A stretch of DNA of 64,000 nt from Bostrychus sinensis (lineage: Eukaryota > Chordata > Actinopteri > Gobiiformes > Eleotridae), in contig CM036243.1 of NCBI GenBank assembly GCA_020698575.1, positions 42,685,095 to 42,749,094 on the forward strand, given 5' to 3'. The number at the start of each line of letters is the position of its first letter. Position 1 is the stretch's first letter. Positions 33,566-46,800 of this stretch are shown piece by piece. Both the position numbers and the translations under genes were made by a program. The notes beneath the pieces were generated by a model. It made no database searches and had not been told where the DNA came from. It saw nothing but the letters and a program-made list of their open reading frames with translations.

Positions 33566-36004
33566 CTCACATCTGCTCACATCTGCTCACATCTGCCTCA
33601 CATCTGCTCACATCTGCCCCACATCTGCTCACATCTGCTCACATCTGTCTCACATCTGCTCACATCTGCCTCACATCTGCCTCACATCTGTCTCACATCT
33701 GCTCACATCTGTCTCACATCTGCCTCACATCTGCTCACATCTGCCTCACATCTGCTCACATCTGCTCACATCTGCCTCACATCTGCTCACATCTGCTCAC
33801 ATCTGCCCCACATCTGCTCACATCTGCTCACATCTGCCTCACATCTGCTCACATCTGCTCACATCTGCTCACATCTGCCCCACATCTGCTCACATCTGCT
33901 CACATCTGCTCACATCTGCTCACATCTGCCCCACATCTGCTCACATCTGCTCACATCTGCCTCACATCTGCTCACATCTGCTCACATCTGCTCACATCTG
34001 CTCACATCTGCCTCACATCTGCCTCACATCTGCTCACATCTGCTCACATCTGCTCACATCTGCCTCACATCTGCTCACATCTGCCTCACATCTGCTCACA
34101 TCTGCTCACATCTGCCTCACATCTGCCTCACATCTGCTCACATCTGCCTCACATCTGCCTCACATCTGCCTCACATCTGCCTCACATCTGCCTCACATCT
34201 GCTCACATCTGCTCACATCTGCTCACATCTGCTCACATCTGCCCCACATCTGCTCACATCTGCTCACATCTGCTCACATCTGCCTCACATCTGCCTCACA
34301 TCTGCTCACATCTGCTCACATCTGCTCACATCTGCCCCACATCTGCTCACATCTGCCTCACATCTGCTCACATCTGCTCACATCTGCTCACATCTGCTCA
34401 CATCTGCTCACATCTGCTCACATCTGCCCCACATCTGCTCACATCTGCCTCACATCTGCCTCACATCTGCCTCACATCTGCCTCACATCTGCTCACATCT
34501 GCTCACATCTGCTCACATCTGCCCCACATCTGCTCACATCTGCCTCACATCTGCTCACATCTGCCTCACATCTGCCTCACATCTGCTCACATCTGCTCAC
34601 ATCTGCTCACATCTGCTCACATCTGCCCCACATCTGCTCACATCTGCCTCACATCTGTCTCACATCTGCCTCACATCTGCCCCACATCTGCCTCACATCT
34701 GCTCACATCTGCCTCACATCTGCTCACATCTGCCCCACATCTGCCTCACATCTGCTCACATCTGCCTCACATCTGCCCCACATCTGCCTCACATCTGCTC
34801 ACATCTGCCTCACATCTGCCCCACATCTGCTCACATCTGCCTCACATCTGCCTCACATCTGCTCACATCTGCCTCACATCTGCCCCACATCTGCCTCACA
34901 TCTGCTCACATCTGCCTCACATCTGCTCACATCTGCCCCACATCTGCCTCACATCTGCTCACATCTGCCTCACATCTGCCCCACATCTGCCTCACATCTG
35001 CTCACATCTGCCTCACATCTGCTCACATCTGCCCCACATCTGCCTCACATCTGCTCACATCTGCCTCACATCTGCCCCACATCTGCCTCACATCTGCTCA
35101 CATCTGCTCACATCTGCTCACATCTGCCTCACATCTGCTCACATCTGCTCACATCTGCCTCACATCTGCTCACATCTGCCTCACATCTGCTCACATCTGC
35201 CTCACATCTGCTCACATCTGCCTCACATCTGCCTCACATCTGCTCACATCTGCCTCACATCTGCCTCACATCTGCTCACATCTGCTCACATCTGCCTCAC
35301 ATCTGCTCACATCTGCTCACATCTGCCTCACATCTGCCTCACATCTGCTCACATCTGCCCCACATCTGCCTCACATCTGCTCACATCTGCCTCACATCTG
35401 CCCCACATCTGCCTCACATCTGCTCACATCTGCTCACATCTGCCTCACATCTGCCTCACATCTGCTCACATCTGCCTCACATCTGCCCCACATCTGCCTC
35501 ACATCTGCTCACATCTGCCCCACATCTGCCTCACATCTGCTCACATCTGCCCCACATCTGCCTCACATCTGCTCACATCTGCCTCACATCTGCTCACATC
35601 TGCCTCACATCTGCTCACATCTGCCCCACATCTGCCTCACATCTGCTCACATCTGCCTCACATCTGCCCCACATCTGCCTCACATCTGCTCACATCTGCT
35701 CACATCTGCTCACATCTGCCTCACATCTGCTCACATCTGCTCACATCTGCCTCACATCTGCTCACATCTGCTCACATCTGCCTCACATCTGCCTCACATC
35801 TGCTCACATCTGCCTCACATCTGCCCCACATCTGCCTCACATCTGCTCACATCTGCTCACATCTGCCTCACATCTGCTCACATCTGCTCACATCTGCCTC
35901 ACATCTGCTCACATCTGCTCACATCTGCTCACATCTGCCTCACATCTGCCTCACATCTGCTCACATCTGCCTCACATCTGCCTCACATCTGCTCACATCT
36001 GCCT
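33566..36004 (+). repeat. CACATCTG minisatellite, about 230 copies, 10/11-bp units
   Basis: Units are CACATCTGCT (10 bases) and CACATCTGCCT or CACATCTGCCC (11 bases). Each contains the E-box CATCTG. The array is the expanded form of the short array in dispersed-repeat copy 1 and leads without a break into the same repeat body. Plus-strand open frames are incidental. Confidence 0.95.
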
Positions 36005-36327
36005 CACATGTACAGCGCCACTTTAGCCTCACACATTGAGCATAAAAGCGTCTTGTTTTGGTTCTGTGAGCGCCCTCTAGCGGCTGTGTCTGACCTGTTG
36101 TTGTGCTCCGCGGGATCCCACAGCTCCGTCTCCTCCTTCAGCTTCACTTCTGCCATGTTTCACTGCGCTCTGTTCACTTTAAGGCTCCGCTTTGGGGCTG
36201 TTTGTCACACAGTTAGCACAGGAGCTAATCACACAGGGGTCCTCACGAGTTCACTGCGGGCGTCCTGACAGCTGCCTGGTTAAAAACACAGGGAAAAGCC
36301 CCAGCTCTGGGTGAAGCCGCTCCAAAA
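36005..36327 (+). repeat. Dispersed repeat, copy 3 body
   Basis: Nearly identical to 6963-7283 and 13250-13532. It ends at GCCGCTCCAAAA and joins directly to the zinc-finger 3' flank at GCTGCAGGAGC. Confidence 0.85.
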
Positions 36328-36727
36328 GCTGCAGGAGCTTTGGCCTCTAGGGGGCAGGCTGCGGGACTGAGAAAACCTCTGGAGCACAATGGGAAATAAA
36401 GCTGTTTCCAGCCTGGTTCAAAACAGTCTGCTGTCAAATCACTCACTCATCCACTCCTGCTGCTCACTATAGAGAGCTCTAATGCTCTGGACAGCTGCAA
36501 GGACTCATACTGTATATGGACTGAACTGGTACAGAGCCTGAACTAATACATTTGTAGAATGACACTGTTGTGTAAAGACTGTTGCATCATGGTAAATATT
36601 ACAAACTGGACACACGAAAGGCTCTATGGACGATCACGTGACAACATAACTAGTGTTTATGTCTAAAGCTTTTATTGATTTAAAATGTTGACTTTACAAT
36701 GAACAAAGAGAAGAAACCAGGACATTT
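36328..36727 (-). pseudogene. Orphan zinc-finger 3' flank (fourth paralogue trace)
   Basis: The inverse of ZNF-2 positions about 20630-20980, including the AATAAA context and ACACTAGTTATGTTGTCACG, and a near copy of 8884-9190. No finger-coding sequence follows on its right, so this is the leftover of a minus-strand zinc-finger copy whose coding part was deleted or moved. Confidence 0.75.
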
Positions 36728-38295
36728 AAATAAATGTATGCAGAAAGCAAACAGTTTTACCTTCACTGTTCTTATTTGATACTGCACCTAACAAAGCTCT
36801 GTACATTGTATTTTTCGTTCTCGTTTTGCATTTTCACTTTTTTTTTTTTTTTTTTTTGCCTTTTGGACAAGTAGGTAGTTTTTATTCTCAATTGTCATAC
36901 AATCAGCACACACAGACTTAAAGTTCAGGTTGTTCTGAAAAAAATGATGTAAGTAGCATCTGTGTGGATCACTGGAGTGAAATTGTATAGCCCTATTTAT
37001 ATAAAAAGTCTAGGCGAGGATAATTTCCCAAATATGGCTCAGGGTTCAGAGTTAAAGATGCTCTGCTAACGTGTGTTGTCTGTGGATTCCTGCAGCTTCT
37101 GAGCAGAAGGCTTGAGTTCGCTGAACACACCACCGTCAGAACTAGAGAAAAGATACAAGATGTTACCTCTATGTCACACTTCCTATAATCGGACCAAATG
37201 TTGAAGTAAAACAGAAAGGTTTACCTTGTAAATCTCCTGCTGGTTTGTCTCTGCAGTCCACCTGCGAACAGCTCGCATTTTGCAAAAATATGAGACGACT
37301 GCGTCTGGAGAATACTCAGAATCTAGAGTCTGTGCCCTGACTTTATTAGTTTGAAACTGCTGTACCTCAAAAGGCTGTGTCCAGGTATTTGATAGGCCTC
37401 AGACTGAGTAAAACATATTGATCTGTTGACTCTCCCTCTGTGCGTATATGTCGCTATCTGAGTGTGCGCATAGACAGAAACATACGTGACGCCTGGAGAA
37501 ACACCAAGCTGTTTATTTGACTTTCTATAGTGTATAAGTTAGTATATGTTTTATTATGCTTTGATAACTTACAGCAAAGCACAAATGCCAAGTCATATTT
37601 CATTTGTATAACCAGCCTATGCGCTTATGCATAAGTGATAAAAAGCTTTATATTTAAAAGTATATAATATGTAGCCTACAGTCAGTAGTGTAGCATAATA
37701 TGATGGCAGTTTTGAGGAGATATCCGTCTTTTGTCAGTCTAAATAAAATGTGTATCATAGCAGTTTCAGAGTAGGAAACTGTGAAGGGCGTGTCACTGGG
37801 GAACAGCCCTGAATAGTTTTTGACAGTTTTAAGCCAATCCCCTGCTGCAGATCACTGACGCAGGACCTGGGTGAAGGGAAAACAAAACCCAGAGTCAACT
37901 TGTTTGTCAAATGTTTGCACGTGACTCCAGAGCTTCATGTTAATAACCTGCTACAGTCTGTTCACTGATAAACAGGGAATATGAGCGCACTCTGAGTGAT
38001 GTAACTCACTGATGCACTTCACCTGTGTCAAATATCACAGTCAATACATACAAGTTATATAAATGGGTCAGATTACACAAAGGTCTAATCAGTTTAACTT
38101 AGGAACTAAAAGGTCTGAGCAAGTCAAATAAAAATAAATAAAATAAGTGAAATGTATATGTAATGTATATAAATATAGGCTACCTAATAAATCTTTTTAA
38201 CCAGAAATGATTTGTTACCAATAATGTCCTGAATCAATAGTAATTTGACTAAACTTCTATATTTTTATAAATAACAAAAAAACAAAACAAAACAT
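36728..38295. other. No gene seen
   Basis: AT-rich unique sequence with a T run at about 36839-36857. No supported exon. Confidence 0.6.
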
Positions 38296-38931
38296 GGGCC
38301 ATATTTACTAAGACGGTGCTAAACTGTGAGTGCAGTGAGAAAATATGCGGCCGCTATTAATGTTTGTGTTGTGGTGAAAACTGAGACAAACTGCGGCCGG
38401 TGCCAGGTGCAGAGGGGGCGGAGCTATTTAAACGGCATCATTGCGTGTATTGTTTTGCGTCATGGAAGGTGCAGAAGTGGAACACAAATGGAAGCAAAAA
38501 TTTAACCAAGAAGAGCTGAAAGTGCTGGTGAATAATTTTTTCATCCATCACAGCAAATAAATCTGCAAACTCTAACCCTGCAGATTTGTTCATTTCTCCT
38601 TTGTCTCACACGAAGCACAGCAGCCATCTGTGCAGAAGATTAGCACGTCCTTCTCTAACGTGCTACATTTATTCGCTATTTTCACACGCAAAGTCACGGT
38701 GAGCCTTGATAGATAATACTGCGGGCGGTAAATGAATGAATTTGCATTTTCTCCGCCTTCCATTGTGCGCCCTCTGGGAAGAACGCCTCAGTTTACAGAT
38801 TCATGAGGTCACAGGAGCAACATCTGCTCTGCTCCTGTAAGACTCGCAAATCTCAACTGCGTCTGGGTTTGCTCCAATTTTAGCGACTCTTATTCAGTTA
38901 GCGTGCAGCTAACCTTTGATAAATCTGGCCC
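38296..38931. mobile_element. PIF/Harbinger-like element, internally reduced
   Basis: The left end GGGCCATATTTACTAA and the right end, inverted, GGGCCAGATTTATCAA are 16-base terminal repeats typical of Harbinger-type elements. The 636-bp element keeps one short reading frame (38462-38560) and no transposase. A clear 3-base target duplication is not visible. Confidence 0.7.
38462..38560 (+). pseudogene. Myb/SANT-like fragment of the Harbinger element
   Basis: A 32-residue frame starts MEGAEVEHKWKQKFNQEELK and continues VLVNNFF. The KFNQEELKVLV part resembles the first helix of the Myb/SANT-like DNA-binding protein encoded by PIF/Harbinger transposons. It stops after HHSK, so only the beginning of the domain remains. 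Confidence 0.5.
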
Positions 38932-39339
38932 TTAGAGTAAAAAAATTGTCTAGCATATCAATGGCAGTGACATCTACCGCTCACTAACACACACTCAGTT
39001 TAGTTTGATGAAAATGGAGCAGTGACCTGTAACTAAAGTCTGTGCACTCAGCAGATCAATCCCACACTTTACTGTTCCCGCTGGAGAGACTTCAACTCAG
39101 AGCAAACACCACTGAGCAGTCTGCAGTCTGTCTGCTCTGTGCCACTTTCATATGTGGGCTAAAGAAAATTTCAAGAAAATGTAAAAAATCTCCAAACAGT
39201 TGCAGTAGTGGTAGTAATAATAGTAATAGTAACAGCAGTTGTATTAGCAGTTGTAGCATAGGCAGTAGAAACAGTTGTAGTCAGTGCGAGTAGTAGCAGC
39301 AGCATCAGGGGAGTTCACAGGGGGCGGCGACCAGGACTT
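38932..39339. other. No gene; imperfect AGT/AGC trinucleotide run
   Basis: Positions about 39195-39305 hold imperfect AGT, AAT and AGC triplets. The frame through it is a repeat artefact. Confidence 0.6.
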
Positions 39340-39781
39340 TTGTCCCGGGCCTAACCCCCAATTCACACCAAAGCAGCAGCAGCAGCGTCCCGCAATCTGA
39401 CAGTTCACCCCGGGGACGTCTTACGACCAACGCCGCGACGCTACGCTCAAATTAGGTTGGAGTTCTATTTTTCCAGCGTCTCCGCGTCGACCGGCAGCGC
39501 TACAGCCGGGAAACACGGGAAACATGCACCAAGTGTCAAAATAAACCTCCGCTACACTTTCAAAATAAAGGTTTTCTAAATGTATGACTGACGTAAACAT
39601 CGCGCATCGCACAAAAGACTTCAGTGAATGTTGCACCATGGACGACGAGAAGTTCATTCTTGAGGTGGAGAACTTTAACATTAACTTTAAGACACAAAAA
39701 GATTGTAATTCTGCTTCTAGCACGATAGTAGTACTGTTGTCTGATCACCAAGCGAGCTCAATACAACAAAAAAAAGCGTAA
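39340..39781 (+). mobile_element. Probable DNA-transposon remnant with a MADF-like start
   Basis: CCCCCAATTCACACCAAAGC resembles a fish transposon terminus. Downstream, the frame from 39638 begins MDDEKFILEVENFNINFKTQ, like the start of MADF proteins carried by Harbinger-type elements (MDxEKxILEVE). It degenerates after about 25 residues. No second end was fixed. Confidence 0.4.
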
Positions 39782-40099
39782 TTGGTCACGTGCTATAGAT
39801 AAAAGTACATTTTATTCAAACAAAAACAGTTTGGTATAAATCAGTTTGTAATATTTCTGCTTAACCATCTGAAGAAGCAAGAATATCCACCAATTATAGG
39901 AATGAAGTTGGTAAAACAGGGAGCAGATCCACAGACGCAGCGCCGTCCAAACGCAGCTCTGACGCTTTCGGTTTGAATTTGGGGTCAGGGTCAGCAGGGC
40001 CCAAAATTATACAGGGAGGCCTCCACTCCAGAGGTTTTGTCCGGGGCCCATGAGGTTTGTCAGCGGCCTTGGCTGCAGTAGTACTTGCAGTAGTAAGTG

Positions 40100-40600
40100 C
40101 CGTATTTTCCGCACTATAGGGCGCTCCGGATTATAAGGCGCGCTGTCAGTGAACGGTCTATGTTCGAACTTTTTTCACAAATAAAGCGCTCCGGACTAAA
40201 AGGCGAAACAAAACAGTCAGATAAGTCAGTCAGTCAAACTTTATTCAACGCGTTCACCATAACTCCCAAACTTGTTCAGTTGTAACGCGTGAAAAAAAAC
40301 AAAAAAAAAAAACACAATCAGAGACGGCTAAATCAAACGATAGCGTATTCACAATAACTCATAACTGTTCAGTTAACGTTAGAACAAAATACAACACAAT
40401 ACTCTCACTTTTTCACTTCATTCCTCGTCCACAAATCCCTCAAATTCTTCATCTTCAGTGTCCGAGTGAAACAGTTGGGCGTCATTATAATCTCATTATA
40501 AATTATATATCTCCTCGAATAAAGTCATATATAAGGCGCTCTGTTGTTTTTTGAGAAGATTGAAGGCTTTTAAGTGCGCCCTATAGCGCGGAGAATACGG
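40100..40600. mobile_element. MITE with CCGTATTTTC termini, copy 2
   Basis: The left end CCGTATTTTCCGCACTATAG and the inverted right end CCGTATTCTCCGCGCTATAG are terminal repeats. They are followed by GGCGC-type subterminal repeats. Same family style as 17972-18410 but with a different interior. No coding capacity. Confidence 0.75.
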
Positions 40601-41309
40601 GACTTTCTACGTAAGAAGAAAATTTGCCTGCTTTTGCTTTACCACTGCTTGTGTAACACTGAAGTAACAGTAACTTGAGTACAGATTTTTTCACATCTGC
40701 ATGAGCTTTGTGTTTTTCTACACTAACATTTAATACATACACACTGCAGCAACTACATTTGACTAAATTATATGTCTTAGAACAGAGAGGATGTTTAATT
40801 TGTGCTGGAAACTCTTTTTAGTTCATAAAGTTAAACACTTTTTAATATTTTACGTCAAACAGTGGCAATCTAATGCATCTGTAGTATATCCTTCATAAAT
40901 CCAGATCTAAAAAAGCAAAACATGCATTACTTTTTTTCTTTTTGCATTACTATGGGCCTTAGGTGGGGTACACCCTGGAGCAATGCTCAGTTAGTGGCAG
41001 GGCTGACACAGAGACATACATACAATAGACAATAATTCACTCATTCATTTAGGGCAATTTAGTTTCTCTCAGTATTTATTTTGAATACTACTAGTCTTGT
41101 GCAGTAGAATCCAGACTGGAAGAAAAAACTGGAAGAAGCATCTACTTTCCTACGCGTACAAAAAATGATTCCTTTGCAATTCCACAGTTTATGTACTGTG
41201 GGAATTTCTAAGGGCAGGGCGTATGTGGGATACGAACGCTGTATGGAAAAGTCATTATCTCTCAAGAAGTTTTTGCGACAGAGCTTGCATTGATTTGCAC
41301 CCAGTGTTA
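40601..41309. other. No gene; interspersed repeat fragment at about 40955-41066
   Basis: GGTGGGGTACACCCTGGAGC through GGGCAATTTAG resembles a very common teleost interspersed repeat with GGGGTACACCCTGGAC...GGGCAATTTAGA. The class is not assigned here. The remainder is unique. Confidence 0.5.
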
Positions 41310-42809
41310 CACTGTAAACCTGGAGATTGAATGTAATCAAATTTTCTTAGCCTGTTGTATGTAAATGTGAAAGTTTTGGCCCATTACTAGCATAGTTTTA
41401 GTGTACTCTGCTAGTTTGACCATATTGCTTAGTGAAATATTTTAATTTGAGTGAATTTAAAACATCAAGTTTTAGCCGCTATCATGCCAGGACAGAAGGT
41501 GGCAGTGTGCAGCTGAGACTCACTAATAATCAGAAAGAAGAAGATGAAGCACACGTCGTCTACGTTCAACGACTGCAGTGCAAGGTAAGACATAATCTTT
41601 AAACATCGCCACAACAGTGACAAAATGGGCTAAGATGTGAGTACACTGTGTTTATTTAAATGTTAACTAACATTTTGGAGTGGGTTTGGGGAGTTTATCT
41701 TTAAGCCTCTGTGTTTGAACACTTCGAAAACAGGCAGAATACATTCAGTGGATTTAGAACATACTAATGTATGAAAAGTTGGTACATTTTCAAATATAAT
41801 GTGCTTTGAGAAATATGGGTTAATATTTTTCATTTGTTTCTTCTCCTAGATTTTGACAAGGTTTGGAAGATTAAAAGCACACAGTAAGACTCAACATTAC
41901 ATTCATTTGACACAGTTTTGTTAAAAACAGTCGATTTTTAAAAACTGACAGTTCTCAGGCTGCATTTACTGTATAAACTTTGTTTTTAATATGTTAGGAG
42001 TAAAAGTGTGTGACTAACTCCCAGATCACGGAGCCGACAGAGCATCGAGGCCTGTGACTGTGAGCAGGAGGTGACCAGAGCTGTACAGTGGAAGGAAATA
42101 AATGCTAATGTTTCTGCTGCAGGTCTTTTCTAATGCAAATCTGAAGTACAAATGACGGAGGACTTTGTGTGTGTTACATTCTGAAAATGCACAAGATTTA
42201 ATTATAAAAATCATTTAAACATTTCTATCTCTGTCTTGTAATTACAACAAATACAGTATTAACGTGTTTTTTTGTCTTGTATTCTTGTGCTGTTAGGATG
42301 CTAATGACCAGCAGCTGTCACACTTCTGCTCTGACTGAACCTCATCAGATCCAGATCCAAGCCAACTTCTTCTGCTGTTACCTTTGGACTGAAATGGCCT
42401 GCATCTGGATTATTCCAAGTACATGATGTGTTCTGATGTGTGCAGCAAGTATTGTACCTGCAACGCCTTAATAAAGTGTTTTAATGTCATTTGGAGCAGG
42501 TTTTTCTTCAGCCTCTTGGGAAAGTGATGACTGAATAAACCTGAAATCTAAAGTGGAGCAAATATGCACAACCTCTGATATAACTTAAAATAACTAGTTT
42601 AATCTGCTTTTAATGCAGTACATTGTGCTTTACGTGTTTAAGTATGTTCTACTTGACATTTAGTACATTACACTTAAACCTTTAAGTTGACTGTAATTAA
42701 TGCTCAAGGTAAATAGACTTGAGTTTTTCTTTTTCATTACTTACATTTTTTAGGGCAACCACTTTCCACAATTTTTTTAAGTAAACTCCACTTATCTGGG
42801 TTTACAGTG
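41310..42809. mobile_element. 1.5-kb TA-flanked element with CACTGTAAACC termini
   Basis: The left end CACTGTAAACCTGGAG (41310) and the right end, inverted, CACTGTAAACCCAGAT (to 42809) match. TA sits immediately outside both ends (41308-41309, 42810-42811). No long reading frame is present. The interior contains splice-like signals: donor CAAG|GTAAGA (41584), acceptor TTCTTCTCCTAG (41849), donor ACA|GTAAGA (41883) and AATAAA near 42470. This is a non-autonomous DNA transposon or an element carrying a non-coding cargo. Confidence 0.6.
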
Positions 42810-43333
42810 TACATCTATCTACATTTATAGAAAAGTCAACACATTGTACATTTTGTAATGGTCTGGAGGAAAACTGAAAACATCTCTTTTATGAAAGTAC
42901 ACCTTGCTGTAACTTTTGGTACCAGATGGAACTCTACATCACCCAAAAAACATCCAAAAGTATTAAACTAAATTATCAAAGTATAATCACTTATTTTAGT
43001 CACAAATGCTGGAAATTAGAATTAATAGTTAATTTATTTTATGAGGTAAATTCCATATCCATAAAATGAAATACTCTGGATAACTACATGGATTCATTAA
43101 GTATGATTTCAGACAAAAAAGCTATGACAATATTAGAAATATATAATGAAATAATTAGCTGAATGACCCGTGTTGGATGAAAGCATCTAACGGTTTAATC
43201 TACACTATGGATTTTAATAGGAATAATGTGTGTGTATCTGTGTATACATGTATGTATATATTATTTGTATAGATACAAACACATATGCAAACATTTATAC
43301 AAAAAGCTTCCTCCAAACTTATAGGTTTATATC
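42810..43333. other. No gene seen
   Basis: AT-rich unique sequence. Confidence 0.6.
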
Positions 43334-43620
43334 AGAAGTGTCAAACTCAATCAGAGCAGGGGCCAAAATTAGAAAACCAGTCTTGGTCGCGGCAGAATAA
43401 GAGAATTGTATAAATAATAAAGCCAGCTTATTGTATTTTTGTTCTCAGTCAGGCTGCAATGGGCTTTTTAACAGAGAATATTACTTCTCCTCAGAACTAC
43501 AAATGTAGATTTTTGGATTTAATAAAGGGGATTCATAGTTTACTGTTTGCTTTGAATCTGAACTTAGGACTGAAAAAATAAGAACAAACAGGCCACAGAC
43601 TGGGACTACAACACAAACTA
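43334..43620. mobile_element. hAT/Charlie-like fragment
   Basis: GAAGTGTCAAACTCAATCAG and GGGGCCAAAATTAGAAAACC resemble the end of a widespread hAT family (GTGTCAAACTCA...GGGCCAAAATT). The other end is not identified. Confidence 0.5.
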
Positions 43621-43801
43621 CTAAGAAATGATTGTGTATGTGTTATTGTTTACTGCCACAGAGACCTAACTCCTCAGATAACACAGGTGTTGTCACCAGG
43701 TCTGCTCTGTTTTACTGTGACCGTACAAAAGCAGAGAAACATTTAGTGAGAATGCACTATGTGAAATTTTAATAATGTAATGTTAATAATAATAATAATA
43801 A

Positions 43802-46800
43802 ATATAGCCGCAAGCGGCAATCATAGGCCCTCGCCTGCCGCGACCCGGAGCTGTGCCAGATTTACTAAACTTGCTGCATTTGGCTCTGTAGAAATTTACC
43901 AAATGTGACATAATTTTGTGGTCCATAGGATTACATTGTGCAGGATTCCCATTCAAATTTAATGATAGGTTTTCTGTTGTTGCCACGGAAACACAGTTAG
44001 CGTTAGAACATGGGTCCCATTGACTTTTTTTGTTGCCGGGGTGAGACGCAGATGTGTGCCAAATTTTGCACATTTATGATGAACTAAATTTTTTCTGTTG
44101 TATTAAAGATTTATAGTGTTTTCCCATTAGAATAAAATGGGGGGTTTCAATCATTGCCACGGCAACACCATAAAAAAAATGACATAGGTCTCATTGGCTT
44201 TTTTGATCAGGGTGACATAACAGAATTTTCTGCCAAATTTCGTACATTTCTAAAAAAGTAATTTTTTTGCGTACCATATAAATATTAGCTTCATTCTGTA
44301 GGGGGCGCTAACGTGCCAAATTTGATTTCTTCTTTCTAAATGGATCAAAGAGTGGGAGATTAATAAGTGTTTCAAATTTGAGGAAAATTGGAGTTCGTTT
44401 ACGCGAACTGTAGCATTTTATGTTTACGTAAAAATCGATAAAAATTTTGTAAAGTTTGCGGCTTCGCCGCATGAAAACCGTAAAAGATTCTAAAAAAATT
44501 TGGATAACTTTTGATGCCACACTTCTCAAGATAAATTTGACCAAATTTGAGCACATTCGGATAAACGCCCCAGGAGGAGATAGAAAACGTACGACGTGTA
44601 CAAAAACTGCTGAGTCATGCTTTGGGATTTTTATTCCAATATGGACGACTTCCTGTTTGTCGTGCGGTGTTGCCGTAATAATATTTTTTACTTGTCCTGT
44701 CATAATGCATCTCTGTACCAAATTTGGTGATAATACGATGAAATTTTTTTTGACCGTACTCCCATAGGCGCAATGTTATAAAAATTTTGTGGTGGCGCTG
44801 TCGCGCCAAATTTTATTATTTGTTAATATGGCCTATAATAAAAATTAGCTTGCCACCAACCTGAATTTTGGGCAGATTTTTGTGCAAGTTTGTAAATGTT
44901 CACTGGGTGAAATTTGCGATACCGTGAAGTAAGAAGAAAAATAAGAAGAAGAAGAAATATAGCCGCAAGCGGCAATCATAGGCCCTCGCCCGCCGCGACC
45001 CGGAGCTGTGCCAGATTTACTAAACTTGCTGCATTTGGCTCTGTAGAAATTTACCAAATGTTTTGTGATCCATAGGATTACATTGTGTAGGATTCCCATT
45101 CAAATTTAATGATAGGTTTTCTGTTGTTGCCACGGAAACACAGTTAGAGTTAGAACATAGGTCCCATTGACTTTTTTTGTTGCTGGGGTGAGACGTACAT
45201 GTGTGCCAAATTTTGCACATTTATGATGAACTAAATTTTTTCTGTTGCATTAAAGATTTATAGTGTTTTCCCATTAGAATAAAATGGGGGGTTTCAATCA
45301 TTGCCACGGCAACACCATAAAAAAAATGACATAGGTCTCATTGGCTTTTTTGATCAGGGTGACATAACAGAATTTTCTGCCAAATTTCGTACATTTCTAA
45401 AAAAGTAATTTTTTTGCGTGCCATATAAATATTTGCTTCATTCTGTAGGGGGCGCTAACGTGCCAAATTTTATTTCTTCTTTCTAAATGGATCAAAGACT
45501 GGGATGTTAATAAGTGTTTCAAATTTGAGGAAAATTGGAGTTCGCTTGCGCGAACTGTAGCATTTTATGTTTACGTAAAAATCGATAAAATTTTCGTAAA
45601 GTTTGCGGCTTCGCCGCATGAAAACCGTAAAAGATTCTACAAAAATTTTGATAACTTTTGATGCCACACTTCTCAAGATAAATTTGACCAAATTTGAGCA
45701 CATTCGGATAAACGCCCTAGGAGGAGATAGAAAACGTACGACGTGTACAAAAACTGCTGAGTCATGCTTTCGGATTTTTATTCCAATATGGACGACTTCC
45801 TGTTTGTCGTGCGGTGTTGCCGTAATAATATTTTTTACTTGTCCTGTCATAATGCATCTCTGTACCAAATTTGGTGATAATACGATGAAATTTTTTTTTT
45901 ACTTACTCCCATAGGCGCAATGTTAAAAAATTTTTGTGGTGGCGCTGTCGCGCCAATTTTTATTATTTGGTAATATGGCCTGTATTAAAAATTAGCGTGC
46001 CACCAACCTGAATTTTGGGCAAATTTTGGTGCAAGTTCATAAACGTTCACTGGGTGAAATTTGCGATACCGTGAAGTAAGAAGAAAAAGAAATATAGCCG
46101 CAAGCGGCAATCATAGGCCCTCGCCCGCCGCGACCCGGAGCTGTGCCAGATTTACTAAACTTGCTGCATTTGGCTCTGTAGAAATTTACCAAATGTGACA
46201 TAATTTTGTGGTCCATAGGATTACATTGTGTAGGATTCCCATTCAAATTTAATGATAGTTTTTCTGTTGTTGCCACGGAAACACAGTTAGAGTTAGAAAA
46301 TAGGTCCCATTGACTTTTTTTGTTGCTCGGGTGAGACGTACATGTGTGCCAAATTTTGCACATTTATGATGAACTAAATTTTTTCTGTTGCATTAAAGAT
46401 TTATAGTGTTTTCCCATTAGAATAAAATGGGGGGTTTCAATCATTGCCACGGCAACACCATAAAAAAAATGACATAGGTCTCATTGGCTTTTTTGATCAG
46501 GGTGACATAACAGAATTTTCTGCCAAATTTCGTACATTTCTAAAAAAGTAATTTTTTTGCGTACCATATAAATATTAGCTTCATTCTGTAGGGGGCGCTA
46601 ACGTGCCAAATTTGATTTCTTCTTTCTAAATGGATCAAAGAGTGGGAGATTAATAAGTGTTTCAAATTTGAGGAAAATTGGAGTTCGTTTACGCGAACTG
46701 TAGCATTTTATGTTTACGTAAAAATCGATAAAAATTTTGTAAAGTTTGCGGCTTCGCCGCATGAAAACCGTAAAAGATTCTAAAAAATTTGGATAACTTT

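Noticed and set aside
341..36004. CRISPR-like arrays
   Set aside because: The arrays are head-to-tail repeats without unique spacers, no cas genes are present, and the context is vertebrate.
33476..36268. 830-930 codon frames in the CACATCTG array
   Set aside because: Repeat artefact running into the dispersed-repeat body, not a gene.
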